64,000 nt of DNA from Diplodia intermedia (lineage: Eukaryota; Ascomycota; Dothideomycetes; Botryosphaeriales; Botryosphaeriaceae). Made by a program: the position numbers and the translations under genes. Positions 1 through 11,685 of the stretch are shown piece after piece. The DNA lies in assembly GCA_021495925.1 (NCBI GenBank), contig JAKEKT010000021.1, positions 186,001 through 250,000 on the forward strand. Direction: 5' to 3'. A model generated the notes under the pieces. It was not told where the DNA came from and did no database searches. It worked only from the letters and a program-made list of their open reading frames with translations. Within the stretch, counting starts at the first letter, position 1; each line of letters starts with the position of its first letter.

Positions 1-1040
1 GGCTGGTTCTCGCGTAAGAACAAGGAGAAGGAAGAAGAGGAAGAGCGCGAAAAGAAGGACAAGGAGGAGAAGGAGCATAAGAAGACCAAGTCAAAGCTCA
101 CCAAATCCGCTGACAAGTCACACGACAAGCACGACAAGCATGACAAGCACGAGAAGAAGGACAACACGCGTTTGGATGTATTGCAGACTTCGATCGACGA
201 TGGACGTGGACGAGAAAGCCTTGTCCTCGACCGCAGCAGCGTTAAGCTTGACGAAGAGCGCCAGAAGACGAGCAGCCGGAAAACTTCGAGCGAAAAGAAG
301 GAGAAGGAGGGCCTGTTCTCGTCAATCTTTGGAGGCAAGACGAAGAAGGGTGAAAAGGAGCCTCACGGAAGCAGCAAGAAGGCAATTTCAGCGCGTGGCC
401 TATCTCCCGACCCCCCGCAGCGCGTGCTCCGCCCGGACATCGACTACAATTGGACCCGATTCTCCATCCTTGAGGAGCGTGCCATTTACCGCATGGCGCA
501 TATCAAGCTTGCCAATCCTCGCCGAGAGCTTTATTCCCAGGTATTACTCAGCAACTTCATGTACTCATATCTCGCCAAGGTTCAGCAGATGCATCCGCAC
601 ATTCAAATCGGCCAGTCGGCGGCTCAGAAACAGCAACAACGGCTAGCCCAGGAGCAAAAGAAGAGGGAGGAAGAACAGCGCCGTCAGCAGCAGCAACAAC
701 AGCCAGAGGAGTTCAAACAATACCAGATGTACCAGGATGTGAGTAGTAGTGTTGAGGTTGAGCGAGGATAGGTTAGTAACGTAGTGAACAGCAGCAAGCA
801 CGAGTGGAGGCCAATGAAGGCACGTCTGAAGGTACGACATATCAACATGGAGAAAACCCGTATCCCAACGACTCCTCACACGCATCACAACACACACAGT
901 ACAATAGAACGAACGGCCACGGATACAGTGTTTCGAGCGGGTCCAGTTACCTTGGCCAACCTGGAGCGCAGCAGCCACAGCAAACGGCGTACTATGGACC
1001 GCAGTACGACGAAGACGATGGTCGCAATGATATGTGGTAG
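1..1040 (+). CDS. Zds1-type protein, C-terminal part (5' end outside window)
   Basis: The window opens inside the gene; frame 1 is open from base 1. Exons read 1-738 and 795-1040 (intron GTGAGT..CAG, phase 0), giving 327 visible residues. The first third is a Lys/Glu-rich, likely disordered stretch with KHDKHDKH repeats. Residues about 140-190 contain the conserved block RVLRPDIDYNWTRFSILEE, ERAIYRMAHIKLANPRR and QVLLSNFMYSYLAKV, which matches the Zds_C domain of yeast Zds1/Zds2. Known role of that domain: binding the PP2A-Cdc55 phosphatase and promoting Cdc14 release and polarity control; here this is by homology only. The tail is Gln/Tyr-rich. The family usually exceeds 700 residues, so more than half of the protein lies to the left. 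Confidence 0.85.
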
Positions 1041-2576
1041 GAGAAGCATGAGCATTGACCGTTCACCACCAGTGTCAGCAGTGATGCTACGGGTGACGGG
1101 CCGGCGTTCTGGGAAGTGGATCATGACAGCGAGAAATTGGTTTTTGTTGATGGTATTTTGTGCAATGCATAGCGATCGGGATCATGCCTCATGGCCGCAG
1201 AGCTGGGAGATGAGAGGAGCCACGCGACCTTGGTTTCTTGTTGCTACTGCTTTCGTCTCTTCAGTTGCTATATCGCTCGCTACATCCCCCGTCGTCCCTC
1301 GGCTGCTTTATCCCCGCTCGAATCCGACTTCTCGATCCGAGATTCTCGCCACCATTTCGCCAGGAGGGTTTCATCTTGTGGCCAAATGGGGACAGACTTC
1401 TTGGTCTTTGCATCCCAAACGCACTCTGGTTGGTGAAGCGTGTTGCTCAATCTGTACGATAGCCTGTGCTTTTTTTTTTCCTTTTTTTTTCCAGTCTGTC
1501 CTGCTCTTTTTGCTTTTCACGTGGTGCTAAAAATGGTATTAGGGGAAGCCGAAGTCGGCCGAAGCTGTGAAATAAGTCTGGTTTTTCTCTTCTTCCACTC
1601 GTTCCTCCCCCATTTTATGCGGTCTTTTTTCGATTTTCATCTCCTCAGGCACATTTCCAATGGTTTCGACAAAGCGGGCGAAGGATTCAGTTGTTTCAGG
1701 CATGATGAGGGATGGTTTTACAGGATCATGGGAAACATTAGCGGGTGTTTGATAGAGAGAGTGTGTGTGTCAGAGAAGATTGGAGCATAGGTCGTGCGTT
1801 AAGTGCCTCATACGTTTTTCTCTCCGATTGATCTGACTGTTTCGGTGGTGGTGGTGGTGGTGGTGGTGGTGGGCAAAACTTTTAAGATGAAGCAATGGTA
1901 ATGTGTTCAAACACGTTTTTTCCTTCTTTCTTTCCTCTCGGGCACAAGGCATGATGCAGGGGCACTGATTCGCTGGGTTAAGCATGACAGCTAAGGTTGG
2001 AAAATTGTTGTTGCCGCAAGGTTGACGGATCTGAGGAGGGCTCATATGGACTTGGGGTCGAAGACTCCATCCAGAAATGTCTAGCATGATGAGGTGTCTG
2101 TTTGCCTTTGCTGCATTCTGTAAACTTAGCGCTTGGATCAGAAGCAAGTGAGAGGGTGTAGCGACTACCAGCCGTCAACGTTGCGTGACTACCACCGAAG
2201 CAGAACAATTGCACCACCATGGCGCAGGTGCGATGGACCCAAGGCTGCTTTCCTCTAGCTGTTGACGATGAAGGTGCTTCGTTTTCGGCGAAATTAGCGA
2301 GTGCGCCAGATACGTACCTTCCTATCTTATCTCACGTCATCTTCCATTTTCTTGTACAGAACCCTACCACTTTTCCCCGCCTCACGTGTAACCTGGTCTT
2401 CTGCTTATTTCCCTCCCCAACTTCCCAACTGTCTGTCCTTCAACAACAAGTCCTCAAGCCTTGCGATTCGGCCGCGCGAAAAAAAAAAAAACAATCAAAA
2501 GCAGCGAGGGGGAAAAAAACATCAGCAGCCCACGGTCCAATCGACCCCGATCCTCATCTTTTTACTAGACAACACC
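1041..2576. other. Intergenic, 3' UTR and cupin gene promoter
   Basis: I see no gene here. T-rich tracts occur at 1471-1495. A (GGT)n microsatellite of about ten units lies at roughly 1843-1871. The last 100 bases have the CA/CT-rich composition of a fungal 5' leader, including an A12 run at about 2480. Confidence 0.6.
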
Positions 2577-3954
2577 ATGTCCGTCGTCGACCCCACACTA
2601 TCGCACCCCATCCGCCCCGCCTTCGCCCTGCCCGGCGAGGCGATCAAGGCCGGCGGGACCCCCGAGCCCGGCGCGGTCGTGCCCCAGGAGCCCGCCGGTT
2701 CTCGCGCCGTCATTGCTGCGCTGAAGATGGTTAAGCATGGCGAGGTACGTTACGTTTTCTCTCTTACTCGCTCTCTCGTGATTCTGTTTTGCGGTATTCC
2801 GTGCTTTGTTGTGCTTTTTTTTCTTCTTCTCTTCTTTCCCTCGGCCATGCTGCGGGCGGGTTGTGTGTGAAACGAAGTAGCAATGGCGAAAGAGAAGGTG
2901 AAGAACAAGGGAAATGGCCAGGTCGCGTACACACATACATTCACATACTCTCATTCTCGCTTTATCTTTTTCCATTCAACACACAAACCTCCCAAGGGGG
3001 GTAAAAAAAAAAGAAGAAGAAGAAAGCGTTACACACCCGCTCACCTCCCTCATTCACTCACATTTCCCCCCGACATGGGGGCATCCCATCCAACAGGGCG
3101 GCTACTTCGTCGAAACGGACCGCGACAGCCGGCGCGTGGTGAACCCGTTCCACCCGTCGTACGACAGCGGCATGACGCGGGTGTCGACCAAGGCCTGCTT
3201 CGCGGAGACGACGGCGATGGAGGAGGAGGCGGCGGCGGATGATGGCGATGGAGGAGCAGGAGGAGGAGGAGGGACGCAGCAGCAGCAGCAGTGGACGACG
3301 CTGACGCGCAGCGCGAGCACGAGCATTTATTACCTGCTGACCCAGGGCCGCAGCTTGGGCCGGTTCCATCGGAATAGCGGGAGGTGAGTGACTGTGTGTG
3401 TGGGCTGCTCTCATTATTCTTTTTCTTCTTCTTCTTCTTCTTCTTCTCCTATCGCGATTTGCTGACGATCGAGGGGGGTTGGGGAGGGAAATAGGACGGT
3501 GCACACGCTGCACAAGGGCAGGGGGAGGTACGTCATCATCCACGCGGACGAGGTCGTCAACGGCATCCGGCCCAAGGGCGAGGCGCGCGTCGAGACGTAC
3601 GTCGTCGGCCAGGACGTCGCGGCGGGCGAGCGGCTGCAGTGGATCGTCGAGGGCGGCAAGTACAAGGCGAGCTTCTTGCTGCCTGATGATGGCGGGGAAG
3701 GCGGGGAAGGCGAGGCCAACAGCAGCAAAGATGGGTGCTTGATCAGTGAGGTAGGTTCTGTTGTTGTTTGTTCAATCGAGACGAAAGATAGGTCGGATCG
3801 GTTTTGGGGTGGCTGACTGACTTCTGTGCAGACGGTCGTCCCGGGCTTTGAGTATGCGGATCATGACTTCCTCAAGCCGGAACGCTTGGTGGAGCTTGTG
3901 GGCGAGGAACGCGCGGCCGAGCTCGCCTGGTTGCTGACCAAGAGCGTGGAGTGA
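2577..3954 (+). CDS. Cupin_5 (DUF985) family protein
   Basis: Exons 2577-2744, 3097-3383, 3495-3750 and 3832-3954 give 277 residues. Joining restores the family signature: HGEGGYFVETDR, then SIYYLLTQG, GRFHRNSGRTVHTLHKGRGRY, and near the C-terminus CLISETVVPGFEYADHDF. These are the hallmarks of the Cupin_5 (DUF985) fold, as in yeast YML079W, a small jelly-roll protein of unknown substrate. Family members are typically 150-200 residues; this one is longer because of a 40-residue N-terminal extension and an acidic Gly/Gln-rich insert (residues about 84-105) between two beta strands. Intron 1 is 352 nt, long for this genome; intron 2 carries a (TTC)n tract. No metal-ligand claim is made because DUF985 members vary in these. 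Confidence 0.88.
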
Positions 3955-5237
3955 TGATGTGCATGCGGGTATGCGGCGGCTGGTGGTTGAGAAGTCGTGG
4001 CATTGCGGGACTTGTGGTGTAACAGGAGACGTGAGGCTAGCTGTCTATCGAAGCGGCTGCGACCCAAATCGACATGCCTCGCATGCCGAGAAAGCTGGTG
4101 TCGAATGGCTTATTTGTACGACGCGCTGTTCATACCGTGGAAAACGACAGACTGTTTCCCCTCTGAAGAGGCGCATCGTCCTGTTACGCAAGAGGTATTC
4201 GCAAAAGACTTTAAAGAAACTACGAGGATTGATTGCAGATCCCACGGGCGAGGTAACGTACAACTGAGCAGGAACATGGCCGTTGTTTGATAGATTCGGG
4301 TGCCCCTTTGATTTATTTTAATCTTCAGAGACATGACTATCTAGCTCGTACGCCGTCTTGAACGAAGCCGTGGGCGGCAGGGAAAAAGCGGTAAGCACGA
4401 GCAGGTCTGTGTAACTGGCTACGCTGAACTAGGTTCTTCGCTTGACCATCACGCAGCGTCGTTTCAACACACGGAACGTTCATGTCCAGCAAGGGTCCGG
4501 AGGATTGAGAGTTCGATCAACAAGGTTTCGCCCCGGGAAAAAGACGAGGGTAAACATGTTTCCAGCGGAAGCAAGCGGGCCTCGAGAGATGCCGGCTTGG
4601 CGTGCAGCGTCCGGGGGATGCGAGAGGCCGTGGAAGATCGACAAGGCCGCAGCGACCTGGCCCAACGCGAACTGCTGCGCGGAATATTGATAACGGCAAG
4701 TCATGGGGTCATGGCTGCTGGTGGGCCGGGCCATTTGCAGATAAGCTTTCGGGCGGGGCGTGTGGCGCGGGCGGCAGTGGCTCCATGCTGTGTCGAGCGT
4801 CTGGGGTGGCATGCGGCAACGCTAAAGCAAAGCATGGAGCGAGGGAGGGGAGGGGGAGGGGTACACCCATGCGGGTTGCAGGCCCACGCGAAATTGCACC
4901 TCTTCCCCGTCCCCTCCCCCGCCGTTCTCCGATTGAATGAGAAGGTCAATGCGGGAACGGTCGGAGATGAAGACTGACAGCGTGCGGGCAAGGACAGGGT
5001 TTGCGCCGCCGGGCTGCGCGGATCCGTCTGGCGTAGACTGGCCTCCCCTACAAGGTATACGTTGAGCCGCCTGGGCGTGATGCACCGGGCCCCATGCCAT
5101 GCGCCGTCCGTGCTCTATGCGGGTGGCATATAAACTGACCATCTTTCCCGGCACCGGGCTATGCCTTTTGGCTCGCTCGCTCCTCTTAAGTTGCTCGTGC
5201 ATCCGTCGCTCTGAGAAGCGTCGTCCTCTCGTTCGCT
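3955..5237. promoter_or_regulatory. Intergenic, upstream region of GH92 gene
   Basis: No gene recognised. A TATA-like word (CATATAAAC, 5128-5136) lies about 100 bases before the GH92 start codon, followed by a C/T-rich leader, so the right end is very probably the core promoter of that gene. Confidence 0.6.
5128..5136 (+). promoter_or_regulatory. Probable TATA element of GH92 gene
   Basis: The word CATATAAAC lies 102 bases upstream of the ATG at 5238, a usual fungal spacing. Confidence 0.5.
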
Positions 5238-7904
5238 ATGGGCCTCCAACACGTCTTCGCTCTTTCGTTGGCCTGTCTCAGCGCGGCTCCCGTGCGCGCC
5301 CAGTACGATGCCCTACAGTATGTGGATCAGTTGATTGGAAGCAGCAATGGAGGTATGTTTCGAAACACCAAGCAGCGGACCCCCATTGACGATGCTCAGG
5401 AAATGTGTTTGCGGGTGCTACTCGTCCCTATGGCATGGTAGGTCTTCCTCCGGCGGACGTCTGCAGAGAAGAAGCTCCTGTCATTGGTGCGCCCTCTGTT
5501 CTGGTCTAGTGCTGAGCAACGTCACAGGCCAAAGCAGTTGCCGACACGGATTCGGACAGTAACCAGGGCGGTTTCACAACGGACGGAGCCAACATCACTG
5601 GCTTTAGCCAGATGCACGATTCCGGAACTGGAGGGAGCCCGTCGCTCGGATTGTTTGCTCTCTTCCCCTACACCAATTGCCGGGGCGATGATATCGACAA
5701 CTGTGTGTTCCCGAAAAAGGCCAGAGCGACCCAGTACAGAAACGACTCGTTGCAAGCCAGTCCCGGATACTTTTCCCTGACGCTGAACAGCGGCATCAAA
5801 GTCGACATGACCGCTGCGGCACACACCAACCTGTTCCGTTTCACGTTCCCTTCGTCTGGTGCGGATGGCGGCGCCCCAAGCCCGTTGATTCTCTTGGACT
5901 TGACCGATCTCTCCGACTCCCGCCAGGACAACGGGACCATCGCGGTGGACGGCGACACGGGCCGGATGACGGGAAACGCGCGGTTCCTGCCCAGCTTCGG
6001 CCAGGGCAACTACGTCGCGTACTTCTGCGCCGACTTCCAGGGCTCCAACATCCGCGACGATGGCATCTTCGTGAACAGCCGGGCCAGCGCGGACGTCAAA
6101 AACCTGACCATCTCGCGCTCCATCAACGGCTACCCGCTGCCCGGCGGCGGCTTCGTCCGCTTCGACGATCCCGGAGAGAGCGCGGTGCTGGCGCGCGTGG
6201 GCGTCAGCCTGATCAGCGAGCAGCAAGCCTGCAGCAACGCCGAGTCGGAGATCCCGGACTACGACTTCGAGGGCACGCGCAACGCGGCCGTCGAGGAGTG
6301 GAGGCAGAAGCTCAGCCCGATCCAGGTGTCGACCACGGGCGTCGACCGCGACCTGCTCGTCAACTTCTACAGCGGCATCTACCGGACGTTCGTCAACCCG
6401 CAGGACTACACGGGCGAGAACCCGCTGTGGCAGAGCGAGGAGCCGTACTTCGACTCGTTCTACTGCATCTGGGACCTGTTCCGCTCGCAGCTGCCGTTCC
6501 TGACCATCGTGGATCCCGAGCAGGTCACGCGCATGGTGCGCTCGCTGATCGACACGTATCGCCACGTCGGCTGGCTTCCTGATTGCCGGTGAGTGCAGCC
6601 CGCGGGCGGGACCGGGCATGTTCGAGCTGACACGGTGTAGAATGAGCCTGAACAAGGGCTACACGCAGGGCGGATCGAACGCGGACGTGGTGCTTGCCGA
6701 CACGTACCTCAAGGGGCTGCGCGACGGCATCGACTGGGACGACGGGTACGCGGCCGTGGTCAAGGACGCAGAGGTCGAGCCGTACGACTGGTGCTGCCAG
6801 GGGCGCGGCGGGCTGGACAGCTGGAAGACGCTGGGCTACATCCCGGTCGAGGACTTCGACCACAAGGGCTTCGGCACCATGACGCGCAGCATCTCGCGCA
6901 CGCTCGAGTACTCGTACAACGACTTCACCATCGCCGAGCTGGCCGCCGCCCTGGCCCACGCCGCCGACGCCGACAAGTACACGGCCCGCAGCGCCAACTG
7001 GCAGAACCTGTTCCGCCCCAACCAGACGTCCTTCCTCAACGGCACCGACACGGGCTTCGTCGGCTTCTTCCAGCCGCGCTACCTCAACGGCACGTGGGGC
7101 TTCCAGGACCCGCTGCGCTGCAGCAACATCGACCCCTTCCCCGACAGCGTGTGCAGCCTGCAGAACACGGCGGGCGAGACGTTCGAGTCGTCCATCTGGG
7201 AGTACGCCTTCTACGTGCCGCACGACCAGGCCGCGCTGATCACGGCCTTCGGCGGGCCGGCGTCCTTCGTGCGGCGGCTGGAGCACCTGCACGACGCCAA
7301 CATCACGTACATCGGCAACGAGCCCAGCTTCCTCACCGTCTTCCAGTACCACTACGCCGGGCGCCCGGCGCTGTCGGCGCGCCGCGCGCACCGCTACATA
7401 CCCGCCTTCTTCGGCACCACCGTCGCCGGCCTGCCCGGCAACGACGACAGCGGCACCATGGGCGCCTTCGTCGCCTTCGCCATGATGGGCCTGTTCCCAA
7501 ACCCCGGCCAGGACGTCTACCTCATCTCGCCCCCGTTTTTCGAAAACGTCGCCGTCACGCACCCGCTAACGAACAGGACGGCCACCGTGCGGTGCGTCAA
7601 TTTTGATCCCACTTACGAAGCCATCTACATCCAGAGCGCGACGGTGGATGGGGAGCCGTGGACGAAGAATTGGATCGACCATAGCTTCTTCGCCGAGGGG
7701 AAGGAGTTGGTCCTCGTGTTGGGCCGCAACGAGAGCGCTTGGGGCACCCGCGTGCAGGACCTGCCGCCGAGTTTGAGCGAGTATCAGGGGTTCGGAGGGA
7801 ATGGCTCGGCGGCGGCGACGAGGACGAGGAGGGCGCCGTTGAAGCCGAGGATGCCGATGGCGGTGGATCTTTGGCCTGAGGGGGAGGCGGTTGGGGGTTT
7901 GTAG
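5238..7904 (+). CDS. Secreted glycoside hydrolase family 92 alpha-mannosidase
   Basis: Exons 5238-5352, 5400-5437, 5528-6588 and 6641-7904 give 825 residues. Residues 1-21 form a signal peptide ending ..APVRAQ. Splicing restores the GH92 N-terminal motif GGNVFAGATRPYGMAKAVAD followed by SNQGGF; the 38-nt second exon is needed for it. The N-terminal beta-sandwich domain is followed by the (alpha/alpha)6 catalytic domain, with WDLFRSQLPFLTIV and, at about residues 668-690, NDDSGTMGAFVAFAMMG, which holds the acidic catalytic base region of GH92. GH92 enzymes are calcium-dependent inverting exo-alpha-mannosidases (mainly 1,2-linkages), so the likely role is trimming mannan or N-glycans outside the cell. 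Length fits fungal members. No broken motif seen. Confidence 0.95.
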
Positions 7905-9469
7905 CGAGGGGAGATGTGTCTCTGTTGTGCGGTTGTGTCCGGGTGAGTGAGTGAGTGCGCTGATGGTTGACGGGGCGGCTTCTTTGAGCGTGCTCGAGAC
8001 GATGTTTATGAATGCCACGTTTTTTGCTGCCATGTGCGCGCGCGCAGTTTTGTCATGGGTGGAAGCTTTGAAGTGAGGCAAATCGTCCCGGCGACCAGTG
8101 GTGTCTTCGAGCGAAAGGTTGGGCTGGCCACAGAGCGCGCGCTTGGATTACTGACGTAGTGAGTGTAGTGCTTGAAACCTTTCGACGCCGTCACACACGC
8201 GTCACGCCGAGTTATAGAAGCAAGCCCTGTTGTGGCAGCTCTTGCTCCTTTCTTCGCCGAATTGTCCGAACCCCTGGAAGGAGGTACTGTGGAGTAGCCA
8301 CTCTTCCCGCCAACTCCACCCAACCTTGTGTTCCCCTAGCCGATGGACTTCGATCTATTCGCCCTGGCTCCTTCACTTCGCCGTTTCTCGGGGTTGTTTG
8401 AAAGTGGAACATCGCGGATGTGATGTCACCATTCTGTGCAACCGGGTTGCGGCTAATATTGACTGGGTTTGTTGATCGAGGACTACCAGATCATTGTCTA
8501 GCCAGCGCATCTACAGGCATACCGTTTAGCTCGCCGATTTGAGGATCGATGAGGGTTTGGTCCTTCCGCGTTGGCTGGATGTGGGCCGATAGCGGATCGA
8601 TGTGCTCAGGAAACATGTAAGTATCCTGTGGAAGGCGACCCGAGGATAGTACTGATGAGATAAAGTCGGACAGAAGTTGGGACCTCTGAGAAGGGGGAAA
8701 AAAGTCGATGACTCCCGTCCATGTGACTCATGCGATCAATGAGTACTTACAAAGTCTCGACTAACTAAAGAAACCACCTCTTCAACCCGGGAAGCGCAAA
8801 AGGCGTCGGATAGCGTCCGTTCATGCAAGATACCCGCCCTAGCCAAGCAGACCGCCGAGGCCAGAATTGGGTGGAGCTCCAATGTCCGAAACAACAGCAA
8901 AGCCGCGTCAATTCTAGTCCGGCACGAATGAGTCACTCGCATTCCATACGCTTAGCTGACAAAGGCACTCCACTTTCCCCGTCACAAGCGCTCCACACGC
9001 TCCTCCATGTCAGTGCGCAACCTGTGCGGTGCCTGCGAGCTTGACTTGTCACTCGTAGGGCGGAGGTGGAGGCGAAGGCGTTAGCCAACTAGACCGAACC
9101 CAGAAGTGCAACCCGTACGGCTGAGAAAGAAACGTCAGCGCGTGGAGGGAGGCGTTTGTCACTCAAGAGCCGGGCGCGAGATAAGCGGTGTGGCATTGGA
9201 AATCGAATCCTGTCACGCTGCGCAGTCTTGTGTCCTATACGTCAAGTATAGACGGATTGAGACTTGCGGGAATCCCGCTACCCAAGCGAGTTTCCCCTAA
9301 CGTTAAGCGGAAGCGGGATCTACGGAGGTGCCGACCTTGGCGGATCCCATGCCATGCCATGTCCTCCGGACGAAGTGCCGCAATAAATACCCCGTGGGAT
9401 CCCTCAGTTGGTGGAGACATTGTTCTTCCTGCAGGTGTCTTTCGTCCTCTGGTCCAGCATCTGCCCTAG
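7905..9469. other. Intergenic between GH92 and arrestin-like genes
   Basis: No gene recognised. A TATA-like CAATAAATACC lies at about 9380-9390, some 80 bases before the next start codon. Short CATGC direct repeats occur at 9345-9360. The minus strand near 9020-9105 has a tRNA D-arm-like stretch but no complete cloverleaf. Confidence 0.5.
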
Positions 9470-10910
9470 ATGGCTATCATCTCCAGATTTCTCAACACTT
9501 CCACAAACATGTTGAACATTGCGATCAAGCCGAAGAGCACAGGCAGTGGCTTGAGCCCAGAGCTCTATTCTACCAACGACGAGATAGTGGGAGAAGTATC
9601 AGTCACTGCTTCCAGCGACATCCACGTAGAAGACTTGGACATATCTTTCATCGGTAAGCAGCAAAGACATAATCGACACTCTCGACACAACACACTGACA
9701 GCTCAACAGGCAGCACCCAAACCCGTTTCGACAACTTCGCCGCCGCCCCAATCGCACCAGGCGTGACGTGCACCGAGAAACGCTTCCTCCACCTCCGCCA
9801 GCCCTTCGAGAAGTCGCCGCGCGGCACGGTCCTCCGGGCCGCCGCCGCCCACCCCTACCCCTTCCCCTTCACCTTCACCATCCCGCACCGCCTCCTCCCC
9901 AGCACCTGCTCCTGCCCCAACCAGCACACCTCCTCCTCCTCCCCCCGCCCACCATGGGCGGCCGCCACCGCTGGCAAACCCCCACCGGAACCGCCCTGGA
10001 CGACCCGACGCCCGTCATGGCCCAGGTATCCTACACCATCGAGGCGAAGCTGGTTTACAGCAAGCAACGCGACAACCGCCGCCGCCGCCGCCGCCTCCAA
10101 TCCTCCTCCAGCCCGGCGGTCGTCGCAAACGCCTCGCGCGGCGTCTGCGTCGTCCCCGCCTTCCCCGAGTCCCCGCCGATATTCTTGCACGCGCCGCCGT
10201 CGTACTCGTCGTCGCCAGAGGAAGAAGAAACCCAATACCGCCTCCGCCACGAAAAAACCATCGGCGGCGGCGGCGGAGGCTTCCGCTCCCGCGGCAAAGC
10301 AGGGTGTTTGGTCGTACAGGTCCCGCAGCAGCCCGGCGCGCTCAGGGGCGGCTTGGTGCGTGCGAAATCGTCGTCGTCGTCGTCGTCGTCCTCATCTTCC
10401 CCGGCGTCGGTGATGTTGCTGCTGCGGTTCGATCCGGCTGCTGCTTCTTCTGCGTCGCCGCCACCGCGGTTGGAAGACGTCAAGAGGTCACTGCGGGCGA
10501 CGACGGTTTTCCGCGCGGGCGTGATGGAGGGTCCGGAGTATGGGAAACTCGTCGGTGGTGGTGAGCAGCAACGGCGGTCGTACTCGGAAGCGGTGCCGTT
10601 GCCTTCGTTGCGCGTGTCGGGCGCGCGGTGGCGGCGGTGCGAGCCCGGGTGGGCGCATGAGGGGTTGCTTGAAGGGGGGAGGAGGCCCGAGGAGGAGGAG
10701 TCGGCGGTGGTGGCGCCGTCGAGTAGGTATGCGGGTGGGGTGTATTATTTGATGCGGCTGCAGATCCCGGTCGAGTATCCGGCGGGCAAGGCGCTGGTGC
10801 CGACGTTTCGGTCGTGCTTGGTGGAGAGGTCGTATCGGTTGGATGTCGCGGTGACGCTTTCGGCTTTTTCGTCGGTGGCGGTGCGGGTGCCGGTTCAGCT
10901 TTGTACGTAG
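9470..10910 (+). CDS. Arrestin-like (N-terminal domain) protein with an apparent frame break
   Basis: Exon 1 is 9470-9653; exon 2 begins at 9710 (phase 1 intron GTAAGC..CAG). The start reads LNIAIKPKS, YSTNDEIVGEV and DLDISFIG, typical strand order of the arrestin N domain, and continues TFTIPHRLLPSTC in frame 1. From about base 9932 the family sequence continues in frame 0 (PPPTMGG, ALDDPTPVMAQVSYTIEAKLV) to the stop at 10910. No GT donor lies between the two, so the change is a one-base loss (or two-base gain) in the C/T-rich run at 9930-9947, not an intron. The C-terminal half has MRLQIPVEYPAGK and ends PVQLCT. Fungal arrestin-like proteins often act as adaptors for Rsp5-type ubiquitin ligases; no PY motif is obvious. 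Intact length would be about 460 residues. Confidence 0.75.
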
Positions 10911-11685
10911 GGATGGCTACGATGTTATGACTTGCTGAAGAAAAGATGACGGGACCGGTGAATGCCTTGGCGATATCAGGTACCCGAATGACTCCCCTTC
11001 GAGACCTTTAAGTCCTCCAGGTTGTCCGCTTGGCACTCCAAGTTATACCGGACATTGCTTACGAGTTTGTCTTGCTGTAGTTTACGACTTCGCTGCCTGA
11101 TCCCTGAGAGCCCTGAATCCTTGCGATGTCGTAGAGGGTGTTCTGTTGGTCGTCGATGCTCGCGACGAAGAAGCGAATGATTTCTCCCCGTTCTTCTCTG
11201 AGATCCATGGCTGAAGTACGCAAGTGGGGTCTGTTTTTAGACATGTGTTGCACAAGTGTACATTCTGGTCGCCGGTGGCGTCATGGAGGCGTGCGGCAAG
11301 GCGCCCGCGGAATTCATGTTGCCAGAGCAGAGGTTTGGTCCGATTGAGAAGGAGCCGGTGAGGGGATCCCGACGGGGCTAGCGGCAGACTGCAAGTGCGA
11401 ACAGGTCGGCGTTGGTGGACTGGTGTTCCTCAGGGTCCCACGCTCTTTCCTCACGCGCAGCTTGTGCTTGTGCAACTTTCCCATTTGGCGGAGACGCGTC
11501 GCGTGAGCAGCTGGCTGGTCTTCACGTGCTGGCACCGCATCCACTGTCGCAGTGGCTGCTCCTTCCTCCACTCCATCCATCCTCACCCTCAAGGTGCCTA
11601 CACATCGGCCGAACCCTACTGTCATGAGATCCTATTGGCCGCCTACTCACGATACATTCTAGAAGTCGCTGCCTAGTTGCCCATC
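10911..11685. other. Intergenic
   Basis: No gene or clear signal recognised. It serves as 3' flank of the arrestin-like gene and promoter of the next gene. Confidence 0.5.

Noticed and set aside
5522..7562. Two long minus-strand frames (377 and 345 codons)
   Set aside because: Shadows of the GH92 gene.
9020..9105. Minus-strand stretch resembling a tRNA D-arm (TCTAGTTGGCTAACGCC)
   Set aside because: No matching acceptor stem, and no T-arm with a TTCRA loop at the right distance.
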